A DNA stretch of 64,000 nt. It comes from Diphasiastrum complanatum (Eukaryota > Streptophyta > Lycopodiopsida > Lycopodiales > Lycopodiaceae). Position 1 is the first letter of the stretch. Every line of letters begins with the position of its first letter. Where the stretch lies: NCBI GenBank assembly GCA_029204225.1, contig CM055097.1, positions 70,496,252-70,560,251 on the forward strand. Direction: 5' to 3'. A model generated the notes under the pieces. That model was given only the letters and a program-made list of their open reading frames with translations. It was not told the origin of the DNA and searched no databases. This document shows positions 12,461-24,203 of the stretch, piece by piece. Both the position numbers and the translations under genes were made by a program.

Positions 12461-14653
12461 TTTTGTAGTGTCCATATTAAATTTTAAAAAATTATGTTAG
12501 GCACTTTTTCTAATTAAATACTAACATGATGATATTTGTTGTCCGATTCTGAAAATGACATGGAATATTCTAGAATACCGCAAGAGGCTTCTATAATAAG
12601 CCCAAACAATACATAAATGAAGTAGAGAGTCAGAAGCATTAGAAACAGGCGACCAGTTGGCATCCTACACGTGTGAGTCCAACATTGGGCCTTAGGCTAA
12701 TAAGTGCCACGGAGCACAATTATTCATGTCTAATTCAACTATACTTATCTCCTTGTTGCTATGTCAAATCTGTTGATTTAAATTTTGATGATTGTTAGAA
12801 CAATGTCTGTGTTATTTAATGCTTCCACAAGAATGATTCCATTCTTAATTTTCATATGGAATAGTTTGATTTGTTCAATCTATCACTAGAATCCACAAGG
12901 TAAGCATTCATTGATGCCATCTTCCTCTAAACAAGAGATTGATTCTAAAAGAATGGATACACAATAGAAACGATGCGAGAACTAGCTGTCCCACTATCTA
13001 GGGACCTGAGAGTGACCAACAAATGAATTCTCAACAAGATACTATTGTATCTTGAGCTTAGCCAATTCTATTAAAAAATGCAAAATGAAACTAGCCTGCT
13101 TGATGTAGAAAAATGATCAAAAAATGACTCCTTGATCTAAACTTCACAAGGCTTATGAAGATCCAATCAACATGAGAAAAGAAGATCTAAAGGAACATAA
13201 ATTCCACTCTAAATCACCCTTATAAGATCAGATTGATACTTTATAAAAGAATCAAAACAATCTATTTCTTCCAAGCACAAGCTTCCAAGACAATTTTGAC
13301 CAAAAAATGACCTTAATCCTTAATGATGAGTAAATGCAAAATGCTTTGAGCTGAACCTAAATCACTCTTAAGAGGTCTCTGACACACCTGGGAAGAACTA
13401 AATCAACTCCAAAAGCTTCAATTCTCCTATCTCTCCAATGCTTGAATGCTACTCCTCGAGATTGACTCCAAAGCTTGCCTTTGATCAGGTATGAGAAAGC
13501 AAGTGAAACTTGCAAATTTGATCTTGTAATTAAGAAATGATTAGAACCTGCTTTTAGAAGGCTAAACACCTTCAAATCATATCCTACAAGACCTCAATTT
13601 TATCAAAATTGGAGATACTAATCATAGATTATCACAAAGAATCAATCAAAGCCTTGAAGTGATCAAAATCTATGATGCTAGTGAATCAAATTGCAAGATC
13701 TAAGCATGAATGAGGTAAGAGAGGTAGAAGATTAGCCTTCTCTCACATGTGTATAGCTATATATAGTAGATCCATGAATATTCAGAAGTTTGGTTTCCCT
13801 CCATAATTATAAAGCCCTAACATAGAGTGACTAGATTTCATGAACCTTATTCAAATTTGAATCTACTAGTAACTCGACTTTCTAGCTTTCCCTCCAACAC
13901 TAAAATAAGTAATTTCAAATGCATTTAGACTAATATGACTATAGGATCTAAACATTCTAGCATCAAGGAGATGAAGTTAGTTGTCACGCGTAGGTTCGTT
14001 GCCATGAGAGCAATAACATATTTCAGATTTCAACATGAATGGAAGATCCACATCTAACTCTAACATCCATTAACACTACCAGTTAACACTACACATCCAT
14101 TAACACTACATTCCACAATGAAGATAGCTTACTCTTTCTCTCTCACAAAAAGCATAAGAAATGCAATTTCAATAGTAATCAGATCCAACAACTAGCAAAT
14201 ACAACAAAAGTATGAGAGATGGAGGAAAAAGATAAAGAGCAAGGACATTCACAAATCCATTCCATAGGAGAACCAATATGCTTGTATTGAAATGAGGATA
14301 TGAACATATTAGTAGCAAACTCGAGTTTTCCCCTATTTATAGTAGAGAGGAGGACCCTGGCCTCCAAATCCTATTGGTCATTTCTACCTCCCTAACTATT
14401 CAAAATTGGAGGGAACCAATTTAAATTTAAATTTGAACCAATTTTGGTGGGAGTCCGAACTTTATTCAGTAACTTGACATTTAGGCCTGCGACATTAAAA
14501 GTCCCACAAAAAGGCCTAAAGTCCTTTTATTGACTTTCTACTTATCAAATAACTATGTGATCATCGGGTTGGACTTACACACGTCGGGTGCCAAATCCCT
14601 CTCACTTATTACCTAGGGTTAGAGTTGCCTTGGGATCCGCAAACCCTCCAACA
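12461..14653 (-). repeat. Probable Ty3/gypsy LTR of uncertain extent
   Basis: On the minus strand a purine-rich tract (GGTGGGGATAT, plus 14,654-14,664) is followed immediately by TGTTGGAGGGTTTGCGGATC, the usual layout of polypurine tract then LTR start. The sequence below 14,653 is therefore probably the 3' LTR of the gypsy element whose pol lies at 14,665-20,859. Its far end cannot be fixed because no second copy is in the window. No gene was seen inside, including the minus frame 13,357-13,575. Confidence 0.4.
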
Positions 14654-14664
14654 ATATCCCCACC
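14654..14664 (-). other. Polypurine tract of the gypsy element
   Basis: The minus strand reads GGTGGGGATAT and abuts a TGTTGG LTR start at 14,653. It would prime plus-strand DNA synthesis. Confidence 0.5.
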
Positions 14665-15087
14665 AAAACTGGTGGCAGTCCCATGACACCTCGTGAGATT
14701 AGTCACTTCGGTCAGCTCGCGTCGTACCTTGATGAGATGGTACTGCACCTTCTCCATGAATTCTAGATGCTCCGTATTGAAGTCATGTTTGTGATAAAAA
14801 AAAACACGTATTGTCTCCGGCAGTCCAATTGAAAGTTATCCAGGCCACGAATCTTGATTCCTAAGAATCTCCCATCATGGATGCATGATAAGATAGTCTT
14901 GTAAACGGCAGCTGGTCTTTGTTCACAGATTCACTGCCTCTGTGAACACGACTTTGTCTCTTTTCTTTCTTTTGTCTGCTTCTGACGTTACAGTTCGTTA
15001 TGGATTATCTTCTTGTTAGCACAGTCAACAACAGAAGCGTTTCTCAGTTTCGATGTATTTCCCAGCCTGTCAATGGGAGAACGGGTT
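14665..15087 (-). pseudogene. C-terminal tail of Ty3/gypsy pol
   Basis: On the minus strand from about 14,795 to 14,655, an open segment reads HDFNTEHLEFMEKVQ then YHLIKVRRELTEV and runs into the polypurine tract. It is compatible with the end of a gypsy polyprotein. It appears to be separated from the integrase at 18,811-19,640 by the inserted LTR element at 15,088-18,810. The rest, up to 15,087, is degenerate. Confidence 0.4.
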
Positions 15088-16002
15088 TGATACTCCGCTA
15101 CATGCATACACTAGCCATGTAACCATCTACAGCTCAAGAGGATCAGCGTTTCAGAGCAGGGAGCAAACCTACACTCAATACTGAATCAAAGAACAATCAA
15201 GAACTAGATTAGCTACTGAAAACAAGATTCAAGAAACAAGAAAAAGGATTTCTAGTAGCATTTTAACAATCTAAGAATCAAGAAACACTCATCACTTGAT
15301 GCTTAGATTATTCAAGGACAATCAAGAATCGGATTGTACAGAGATATGCAAGAATCACACCACAGATCCAACCTATTTAGTTTACTTGAATGCTAGTCCC
15401 TACATTAATCCACAAACAAGAAAAGAAGCTAATCCACTCTACAAAAGTAGCAAATCTAATCCACTCTACAATCCACAACCACACACAAAGGGAGGGAAGG
15501 GCAAGATCATAAATGCATCACTCAAGAAACAAGCATGATCAAGGAGCTCAATGGATGCACCAAACTCATGAAGGCTCTTCTCATTTCAGCATAGAGTTAA
15601 TACAATTCTCAAGAAGCTCCTCTTCACAAAGAGGGAGTCTCTTAAATAAGCAAGAGAGCTCCTTAGGTGGCATCCTCGTGGAATTTCCACAACAAATTAC
15701 AAGTGGAATATTGCTCTCCACTAGAGGTCACCATCAAAAGGTGGCTCACTCTACTTTCTTTAAGAGGGGTCTACTTGTATTTATTACATTTGCTTAGAAA
15801 TACTAGTTCCTACATGGTCATTCCATCTTCTAGGATTCACCATGAGGCTTACACAGTTCTTGCATGTCTTTCCTAGCTAGTATTTTTTGGCTCTCAGTCT
15901 TCATTAGTCTCGTCTTCTTAGAGACCTCCTCGGTCTAAGGTGAGAGGTGCTCTTGAGTTGCTCTATCCGAGTATCTTGGGGATTCGTCAGAATCAGCCAA
16001 CA
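15088..16002 (-). repeat. LTR copy 1 (3' LTR on minus strand)
   Basis: About 915 bp, closely matching 17,900-18,810 with scattered substitutions and small indels. The frame 15,296-15,538 is conserved in the other copy because the DNA is repeated, not because it is a gene. Confidence 0.75.
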
Positions 16003-16479
16003 TCATCTCACCCCTAATGTGTTGCAAGACCCACTGCAACTCATATTGGACGATATCGCTCTGCTTTGCATTGGCATCTTCGATCGTCACTTGGAAAAGT
16101 GTAGATCCTCGTTTGCTTACATAGAACCAAGTGCTTATTGTCGTCAGTCTTTATTACAAAAATTGTTTTTCACAAATTGTCGTGATTGGATCAGAATGTC
16201 TTATTGCTGTAATGGGTTGACATTCTCAAAATTTGGAGAGTTCTCAGCAGCTTCACAACTTGCATGCTTGAGTGCTTTCCATGTGTCTCTTTGTTTAGTC
16301 ACTTGTATCTGCCATTGACGGTTTCATCTTTGGTTTCTTGGCAGATTCCATCTTTGGTTTCTTCTGGAAGGTCTGTATCCTCCATTTGCCTCTGGATGTT
16401 TCCGTGGTTCTTCTCTCAGTCGAAGTTCCAGTCTTGCCGATGCTCATTTCTGATAGGTAGCACAAATCTTGGTTATCAG

Positions 16480-17120
16480 TCTCAAAGGGATGGACTCATC
16501 ATCAAAAATTTGGTGGTAGAAACAATTTTGGATGGACGGTTTGGTAACGGTGAGGAAACATGATGAAGGCTTGGTGACAAGGTGAAGGAACTGATAGTTC
16601 TACAAATGCAGCCTTGGACCCTTGCAATGTCGAGCTTCGACCACCACTTGTTGGGTGAGGAGCTTGTTTTATTTTCAGGTTCATAGATGTCTTCATCTTT
16701 CATTTTCTGCAGCTCTTTCTTTTGATCTGTTACTTTTGGATCTCTTTGGGCTTCAGAAGAGGGGATTCAACTATCATTACTCCAGAGAATTTCTTTTGAT
16801 CAAGATCGATCTGACTCATCTATCGCTTAAGTTTTTTTCTTTCCTCCTCAACTTTCTGGATCTTTCTTTTTATTTCTTCTAGTTGCTTCGCCTGCTTTTG
16901 TAGGTCTTTTTTGGTGGAACAACCAATATAGGTGGTAGTTGGTCTCTACAAGACACTTGCAATGATCTATCAGTTGCTTTGGTAAGACTATAAAAAACTG
17001 GAACTTTCTCAAAAGAACAGTAAACTGATGATAAACAAACAGATGGAAGGGAGGGTGGTGGTGACAACGGTAGATGGTGTGGACGATAGACATGAAAATC
17101 GGCGCAAAAGTATGGCAAGA
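16480..17120 (-). pseudogene. Coding-like region with a coiled-coil segment
   Basis: Three minus-strand open segments follow one another in different frames. They are FEKVPVFYSLTKATDRSLQV with DQLPPILVVPPKKTYKSRR (about 17,020-16,895), then LQKQAKQLEEIKRKIQKVEE (about 16,900-16,830), a strongly heptad-like Glu/Lys coiled coil, then VTDQKKELQKMKDEDIYEP (about 16,740-16,670). Composition and order suggest one disrupted protein, perhaps gag-like, carried by the non-autonomous element. No zinc knuckle, protease or polymerase motif was seen and the family is not recognised. Confidence 0.35.
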
Positions 17121-17340
17121 GATTGGTTGAAGAAGGAGACTAATTTTCCAATGCTTGTGTTTCTCTTTTTGAAGGATCTTCGTCGTGACTGGGGTACTTC
17201 TTCTGATCGAGTCGCTTTGGATTGCCCATCTATCTTCTTAGCCTTGTCATTGTCGACTTTGTGTTTGAAACCTTGCTGTCAATCTTGCTAGTGTTGTTGC
17301 TGGTAGCGTAACTGTTCCAGTGGATCCAAGCAAATCCACT

Positions 17341-17380
17341 CTCTCTCCCCCCCCCCGCCCCCCAAAAAAAAAAAAAAAAT
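17341..17380. repeat. C-run followed by A-run
   Basis: A CTCTCTC lead-in, a C-rich run broken by one G, then about 16 A residues. It is a simple low-complexity tract inside the non-autonomous element. Confidence 0.9.
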
Positions 17381-17899
17381 CTGTTGGTGGGGATGTTGTT
17401 GTTGGTGACTGTTCATGCTCAGGATTGGATTGACGTGTGGAACACGTAGTTGAAACTCATTGAACATGTGACTGGACTAAAGATTGAACAAATTTTAACT
17501 AGATTTGTTTTGATCTTGCTGTAGTTGACTCAAAGAATAATATGGCAATGAGGTGCAGGAATCAACTCTAACTTGTCATGGATTTCTCATAGTTTTCAAA
17601 AAATTTAAACTGTTCTACATGGTAATCTGAAGATGGATAGATGAATGAAAATGTGTTCTGGAGATGCTCTACAGAAGACTCTCATGCAGTAGCTATTCCT
17701 CATGCAAAAATCAGTCACACAAAATAGGTGAAGAGAAACAAGGAAATAAACAAACGTTATAGATAGTGAGAACTGTATAGCACTTGTCGAACAAAACTTG
17801 CATTCATCAACATTGATAATGTACCTTGATAGTTGCAATATTTCAGTTGTTTTGTAGAGTAATGACTTACTCTGACATGCCCTTGTCAAAACAATACAG

Positions 17900-18810
17900 G
17901 GATACTCAGCTACATGCATACACTAGCCATGTAACCATCTACAACTCAAGAGGATCAGCATTTCAGAGCAGGGAGCAAACCTACACTAACTACTGAATCA
18001 AAGAACAATCAAGAACTAGATTAGCTACTGAAAACAACATTCAAGAAACAAGATTCCTAGCAATATTTTAACAATCTAAGAATCAAGAAACACTCATCAC
18101 TTGATGCTTAGATTATTCAAGGACAATCAAGAATCGGATTGTACAGAGATATGCAAGAATCACACCACAGATCCAACCTATTTAGTTTACTTGAATGCTA
18201 GTCCCTGCATTAATCCACAAACAAGAAAAGAAGCTAATCCACTCTACAAAAGTAGCAAATCTAATCCACTCTACAATCCACAACCACACACAAAGAGAGG
18301 AAAGGGCAAGATCATAAATGCATCACTCAAGAAACAAGCATGATCAAGGAGCTCAATGGATGCACCAAACTCGTGAAGACTCTTCTCATTTCAGCATGGA
18401 GTTGATACAATTCTCAAGAAGCTCCTCTTCACAAAGAGGAATTCTCTTAAATAAGCAAGAGAGCTCCTTAGGTGGCATCCTAGTGGAATTTCCACATTTC
18501 ACAAATTACAAGTGAAATACTGCTCTCCACTAGAGGTCACCATCAAAAGGTGGCTCACTCTACTTTCTTTAAGAGGGGTCTACTTGGATTTATTACATTT
18601 GCTTAGAAACACTAGTTCCTACATGGTCATTCCAGCTTTCGGGTTCACCATGAGGCTTACATAGTTCTTGCATGTCTTTCCTAGCTAGTATTTCTCGACT
18701 CTCAGTCTTCATTAGTCTCGTCTTCTTAGAGACCTCCTCAATCTAAGGTGAGAGGTGCTCTTGAGTTGTTATGTCCGATTATCTTGGGGATTCGTCAGAG
18801 TCAGCCAGCA
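17900..18810 (-). repeat. LTR copy 2 (5' LTR on minus strand)
   Basis: Partner of 15,088-16,002, offset by about 2.81 kb. The inner boundary is where similarity stops at GATACTCAGC (17,901). The outer boundary is at CCAGCA (18,805-18,810). Confidence 0.75.
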
Positions 18811-20859
18811 GTCTTGGACTTTATCGGTCGTCATTGGAAGATTTGGATTGAATTTCAAAGGTGGTAAGCAATCATCCCATCTAGTAGCAGTGGATGCCAA
18901 CTTGGACAAATCATTTGCAAAGATAGCTGATTGCCGCACAGTTGGGTCTGGGAATGCGATACTCAGCACTATAAAATTGGAGGGCTCTGAGAAAATCCAC
19001 GGATATTTGTCAGAAAGACCATCTCGATGTGTACACGATGTCAACTATTTGAACTCGATGCCTAATGTGATAATTCAACCGGTGCCTCTTCATAAATAGA
19101 GAGCACGGAATCCATACTGCATGAACTTCCATCAATCTGGTTTCACATAATTTGTGCAAAGCTTCATGGCGCAGTTGTAAGGATTTGTCATCATCCAATC
19201 GCTCTATTGTTGCTATGCGTAGAGATGGTATTCAAAATTCATTTGGCATGACAGCCTCTTGACCATAAACTAGTTGAAACGGTGTTTAATTCGTGCTTCC
19301 TTTATAGGAGGTTTTGAATGCCCATAGTGATGCATGCAATTTATGTTCCCAATCAGAACGACTCGCTTCAACCATTTTTGTCATAATAGTGTAGAGAATC
19401 TTATTGAAAGATTCAGCTTGGTCATTATTCCGAGGATAATATGGAGTACTAAATCGGTGTATAACAAAAAATTCTTCCAGCAAACACTTTATTGTTTGAT
19501 TAACAACGTGTGTACCATGATCACTGACAATCTTGATCGGATATCCAAATCTGATAATGATATTTCCATAGAGAAACTTAGCCGTAGATTTTGCATCAGC
19601 AACTTTAACTGCTTTGGCTTCAACCCACTTGGTCATATAGTCAGTGCAACGATGATATATCTAGCTTGAGATCCTCATGTCATAGGATGAATAGGAACAA
19701 CATAATCCAGTTCCCATTTCTCAAATGGTGCTTGCGATAAAACCAGATGTAAGGGTTTATAATTCTGCCATGTAGGACGTCGTGCTCATTGGCAAACATC
19801 ACATGACTGAATATAATTTTTGGTGTCTTTATGATGTGTAGGCCACCAATCTTGCGAACAGTGATATCCGTAGAGAAATGTCCTCTGCCCATTCCATCAT
19901 GTGAAAACATGATTAAATCAAGTACTTCATGCGGTAAAACACATCTTCGAAGAATATCATCCATTTGCGAGGATACAATTGTCTCGCAATCAATTTGTAC
20001 TTTTGTCAAGGAGTCATTAGGTTGACCTAGCATCAGATACTCAACAATATCTGTTGCCCACTCAGGTACTGCTTCTACATAGAATAATGCAGCATCTAGA
20101 AGTTCATCATTCACCTCAGTATTAACTGGTGCGGATTTGATTCTTGAAACATGGTTGGCAAGATAATGTTGTTTCCCCTTTTGAACCACAACTTGAAAGT
20201 CAAATTCGATCAATAACAGTAACCATCTTGCAATGTGCCCTATATTACACATCTTGTTTACATAGTAAAGTAACAGTTGGTGATCCGTATAAAATGCAAA
20301 GTGCGTTTCCATAAGATAATGTCGAAATTTCTTTACAGAGAAAATCATTGATAATGCTTCACGTTCTGTTGTCGAATAGTTTTTCTCTGAAAAAAAAAAA
20401 AAGGATGGTCCTCACAATCAAGCCTTAAACACCAAAAACAATGCTTGCTTTGGCGATGCAAATGTGACTAGCCTTTTTTCATGCTTCTAATCGCTTATCA
20501 GAGCAATATTATGGATTCATAATCTGCACACGGAGCCGAACGTAAGTTGTCTGCTTACAAATCGTATGGGATAGTCTTTCTTGTATTCACCTGGTTGCAT
20601 CAAAACTGATCCAATAGCATATTTCGAGGCATCAGTGTGAACATGAAATTCAATCATCCAATCTGGAGAACGTAGTATTGGTGCCGACGCTAATGTTTAT
20701 TTCAAAGGCTTCTAACGCCTCAACTATTCGAATAGGAACAATGGTCAGTTTGTATATGGGTCGTGCCAGATCAACAAAGAATATAATGAAAACTCGATAA
20801 TAATTTGCATGACCCATAAATGCATAAACTCCACGAATTGTTCCTGGCGATGGTAATTC
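18811..20859 (-). pseudogene. Ty3/gypsy pol: RT end, RNase H, zinc finger, integrase
   Basis: Minus-strand order is that of Ty3/gypsy. Near 20,845-20,740 is SPGTIRGVYAFMGHANYYR, the RT connection. Near 20,690-20,570 is WMIEFHVHTDASKYAIGSVL, the RNase H start. In the 222-residue frame 19,680-20,348 are FAFYTDHQLLLYYV and the end of RNase H, then the degenerate zinc-binding region. The integrase core is at 19,286-19,636 (MTKWVEAKAV, then IVSDHGTHV and STPYYPRNNDQAESFNKIL). TPFQLVYGQEAVMPNEF follows in another frame to about 18,900. Multiple stops and frameshifts make it inactive. The 5' part is cut off by the copia element at 20,860 and the 3' part is split by the insertion at 15,088-18,810. 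Confidence 0.8.
19286..19636 (-). pseudogene. Ty3/gypsy integrase core fragment
   Basis: The 116-residue frame carries the second Asp in IVSDHGTHV and the Glu in the QAESFNKIL segment, with PYYPRNNDQ in place of the usual PYHPQTNGQ. The first catalytic Asp lies just upstream of the frame, beyond a stop. Integrase would join cDNA ends to target DNA. Here it is part of the decayed pol. Confidence 0.8.
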
Positions 20860-21200
20860 TATTGGAAAAAGAGGGTGTGTCGTGCATGAGAAACGAAAAT
20901 AGCTCAGTAAGAAATGAACACGAAAAGAAGCAAACTCGAAACTCGAACGAGAAACGAACTCAAACAGAATGTGTTCGTGTGCAGTGGAATGAGCTATATT
21001 ACTCCTTCTCTAAACATGACTACGCCTATCAGAAATGAACAAAATGTTGGTGATAGAAATCATGGTCGTTCTGATTACGTAGCCAAACATTAATAAAACA
21101 CCAGAAGAATAATTTGTCACAAATAGCTAGACAGATTATTTGTCACGAATGATTTGCGAGGAGGTAGACTGAGCTCGAGTAATAATCAGTCTATAGGAAA
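20860..21200 (-). repeat. 3' LTR of the RT-less copia element (conserved part)
   Basis: Matches 24,204-24,540 with many substitutions, including the stretches GACTACGCCTATCAGAAA and ACATTAATAAAACACCAGAA. Clear similarity to the other copy fades after about 21,200, so the true inner end is not fixed. Confidence 0.65.
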
Positions 21201-21866
21201 AATAGTAATTATTCTTTTATAGAAAACATGATGTAAGTTTGAATAAATCAAACTAATATCAGTGTCTTCAATCGCAATTTTATCTGATATATGTACTAAT
21301 AGAACAATATTTGTTCTGATTGAATATGCGTGCGGAAAATATATGCGGAAGTATGAGACAACTTAAGACAATTTAGACAATAAGAAACCATTGATTAAAA
21401 ATGAATTTTTATAACTCTAAATCTGATTCATCAATATACATTTCTTGTTGTCTTATCTCACTGTTGTGTCTCTGATTGGGTTGTTTTTAACGAGTAGTGC
21501 ATATGTATTTATGTTGCTACAGGACAGGTCTTTTGGCCTTTTAATATTGTAACAATAGAAATCTAACCGTTTATGACAGTTGATATTCAAATATACGTTC
21601 TGTTTCCAGGCTCGAATAAATATTGTTCGCAAATATTTTGCGATAGTCTATCTCTTTGTCTCAGCTTCGTGTCTCGCAAATTGTTCGTGACACTTGTCTC
21701 TTAGTGACATTTTTGTCTTTCGCAAATCGTTCGCAATAGATGACAATTCTTGAGCTTGAAGGAAGCTAGAATATTTCGCGAACTGTTCGAAATAGTTTCG
21801 TGACATCTGAGGCTTGAATAAGACATTGTTTCACAAATCTTTCGTGAATCTTTCGTGTTGTCACGA
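21112..21866. repeat. Array of short TCGCAAATNNTTCGTGACA-type motifs, both orientations
   Basis: A roughly 20-base motif recurs. In the LTR it reads TTTGTCACGAATGATTTGCGA (near 21,140-21,159), with partial copies at 21,112-21,134. Further in, it appears in the opposite orientation as TCGCAAATTGTTCGTGACA (near 21,674-21,692). Variants lie at 21,624-21,648, 21,716-21,744, 21,772-21,807 and 21,829-21,866. The other LTR has copies at 24,441-24,460, 24,466-24,489, 24,516-24,540 and 24,552-24,569. The motif is nearly self-complementary in its core. It could be a repeated promoter element, a protein-binding site or a structured RNA; the sequence alone does not say which. Confidence 0.65.
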
Positions 21867-21869
21867 TTA

Positions 21870-22740
21870 GAAAAATTTCGAGTTCGCGTCCATTTCTTTC
21901 CCATTCTTTGTCAAGTAAATTGCGCGCTTTGTTGGTAGAATCAAGATTTGTCTGATCAATTGTTCTACAGCTCCCTCTCATGTCGACGAGCTGATCCTCG
22001 ATAAAGACTGTATCCCGGCTATACAAGATTTGCTGGGTATCAGGATCATACAACTTGTATGTATTATCAGATGAAGTATATCCAATCAAGATGGTCTTGA
22101 GACCTTGGAAGTCCAATTTCTTCTTCGTATCTTTTGGGATCTATGCATAGGCAACGCATCCAAACACTCTTAGGTTCTTCACAGAAGGCTTAGAGATTGT
22201 CCACACCTCGTGGGGTTTCTTGTCTGAGAGGGCCTTGGTCAAATATCTGTTCTGGACGTAAGATGTAGTGGAGACAGCTTCGACTGAAAATCTCCTGGGT
22301 AGCGATGCATGCGTTGGCATACATTTGGCTTATTCAACTAGGGTACAGTTCTTCCTCTCGGCTAAGCCATTAGACTGAGGACTACAAGGAGTGATGAATT
22401 GCTGCTTAATGTCTTGGCTATGGCAGTACTCCTTAAACTCAATAGAGATATATTCTCCACCATTGTCTGACCTTAGAGCCTTGATTGTCTATCCAGTCTC
22501 CTTTTATGCGCACTCCTTGAAGATTCTGAAGTAGTTGAAGGCTTCTGATTTCTTCTTTATAAAGTACACCATAGTCCTTTTGGAAAATTCTATGCTGATG
22601 GCTTGATTTAAATGGTTTCTTGGTCTGTTTACCAACTAGACAATCTTGACAGACAGGTAACTTGACTTTATCATGAGGATAGTCGAGATCAAGAACAATA
22701 GAGTGTCTAGACATTTTTTGTACAGCAGCATGATTCAAGT
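21870..22740 (-). pseudogene. Copia integrase and post-integrase region
   Basis: The minus frame 22,439-22,738 carries the end of the GAG-pre-integrase zinc region (CQDCLVGKQTKKPFKSSHQ). Downstream, broken frames include a NGLAERKN motif with the third catalytic residue near 22,370. The frame 21,766-22,116 reads DFQGLKTILIGYTSSDNTYK then YDPDTQQILYSRDTVF, the conserved block between integrase and RT. It then runs out near 21,870 without RT sequence. Several stops are present. Confidence 0.75.
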
Positions 22741-22798
22741 GACCAAGTCTATAATGCCCAAGTAAACTTTTATTTGCATGAATAGAAGTACTAAGCGC

Positions 22799-23269
22799 CT
22801 AACTAGAGACAGAAAAGCAATGACTTAATATATACAAGTATCCATGCCTCTTTCCGTGTGCTAGGATCTTGCCTATCCTATCAACTACTTTGCACTGATC
22901 ACATTCAAATTCTACTCTATGTTCTAGATCTGTGATTCTGCTTATGGAGAGCAAATTTGTAGACAAATTTAGTACATACAAGACTTTAGAAAATAGCTTA
23001 GACTGATCATTTGCAAAGCTTAATCTTACAGTACCTTCACCTTTGCTAGCTTGTGTGCTATTATTGCCAAGGTGAACATATTTCTTGGTACTATAAGGTG
23101 TATAGGACTCAAAATAGCCAATGAGACTGGTCATGTGCTGAGTGGCTCCGAAATCCAGGAACCAAGAACTGTCGTCGGATGCTCCTTGATGGCTGGTCAT
23201 GAAGGCATCATGATCCACTTCTTGAATAGGCTGTGGAGCTTCTACAGCTGCATGTGCCACTTGATTCAA
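22799..23269 (-). pseudogene. Copia protease and GAG-pre-integrase region
   Basis: This 156-residue frame contains WFLDFGATQHMT, matching the WxxDSGAxxHMT active site of copia aspartic proteases but with the Ser of D-S-G replaced by Phe. TNLLSISRITDLEHRVEF and KILAHGKRHGYLYIL follow, typical of the protease to pre-integrase transition. A CCHC knuckle, CKYCKQNNHKIQGC, lies just upstream near 23,345-23,300 in a frame broken from gag. Confidence 0.8.
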
Positions 23270-23389
23270 CTGCCTCTTGTTGTTGTTCTTTGCTTGCAGT
23301 ATTCGGCAGCCTTGAATTTTGTGGTTGTTTTGCTTGCAATATTTGCAGAACAGCTTCTTCTTCGTCTGCAGATTCGACTGTTCTTTGTG

Positions 23390-24049
23390 CTATGCTGGTT
23401 TCTGGTCTGGCTTTGATTGCTTTGGGTCTTTTTTCTTCTTCTGCTTAGTCGTGCTCTCAACTAAGGAACTTGAGGCTTCGTTTCTTCGCATGTCTTCCTG
23501 CAACAACATAGTAATGACTCTCAAAAGAGTCAGTTCTCGATGTGTCATGATGATCATCACCCAGTTGTCGTATGAGCTTGGCAAGCTTGTAAGCAGTTGC
23601 ATCACTGCGTCTTGATCCTCTATGACAGATTCGACAACGGCCATTTGTCTTAGTAGGTTCTTGAATTGATTGATGTGATTTTGCAGGGAATCACCATTCG
23701 CCATCTTGAGGGAGTAAAATTTCTTCCTGAGATGTAGCTTGGAAGCTATATCTCACACTTTGTATAGTGTGCTCAAGATGTCCCAGACTTCTTTTAATGT
23801 CTAGGCCTCGGATACATGGCTGATCTGGGTATCTGTAATGTTGAGGATGATCAGCACAAAAGCCTTTCCATCCTTCAGCTTCCATCTGGTGATTGCTACG
23901 TCGTCTGCTTCGGGTTTCCCTTTTGCACCTATAACAACGTCATACAATTCTTTAGCCATTAGAACAGTTTTCATCTTAAATTTTCATAGATGCTAATTGG
24001 CTCCATTAAGCTTGTCCATGATAGGACTGGCTTTCCCTTGGAAATCCAT
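23390..24049 (-). pseudogene. Copia gag (broken by stops)
   Basis: Translation can begin at MDFQGKAS (24,049 on minus), about 140 bases after the PBS, and continues in essentially one frame with several stop codons. It includes AITRWKLKDGKAF, then LHLRKKFYSLKMANGDSLQN and the LTSLPSSYDNWVMI segment typical of copia gag (UBN2-like). The last open part (23,390-23,704) ends in a Lys-rich stretch before the zinc knuckle. Gag would form the virus-like particle; this copy cannot be translated whole. Confidence 0.75.
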
Positions 24050-24191
24050 GTGGGAGATTAGTCTAAGTGATAGAAAAAACTATCAGTGACTTAAGTATGA
24101 AAATCTGGTATAGAATTATAGAACAAGAAGACAATTACTCTATCGGCTATTAGAGTCTTGTACTATGGAAGCTTATCAGGCTACGAAAATA

Positions 24192-24203
24192 GCTCTGATA
24201 CCA
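24192..24203 (-). other. Primer-binding site (initiator Met tRNA)
   Basis: The minus strand reads TGGTATCAGAGC directly after an LTR ending CCAACA. It is a perfect copia PBS. Confidence 0.9.

Larger units (their letters stand above)
15088..18810 (-). mobile_element. Non-autonomous LTR element inserted in gypsy pol
   Basis: Two direct repeats of about 0.91 kb (15,088-16,002 and 17,900-18,810) flank 1.9 kb. On the minus strand both begin TG(T/C)TGG(C/T)TGA; the 3' copy ends in CA and the 5' copy ends in a C, which is approximately the TG...CA form of LTRs. The purine-containing AGGGGTGAGATGATG lies just before the 3' copy, a candidate polypurine tract. No integrase or reverse transcriptase was found inside, only a small coding-like region. 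No clear target-site duplication or tRNA-type PBS was found, so the orientation and class are inferred. Gypsy pol lies on both sides. Confidence 0.6.

Noticed and set aside
15296-15538. 80-residue ORF found almost identically at 15,296 and 18,101
   Set aside because: The conservation is explained by the two LTR copies being DNA repeats. The frame has no motif.
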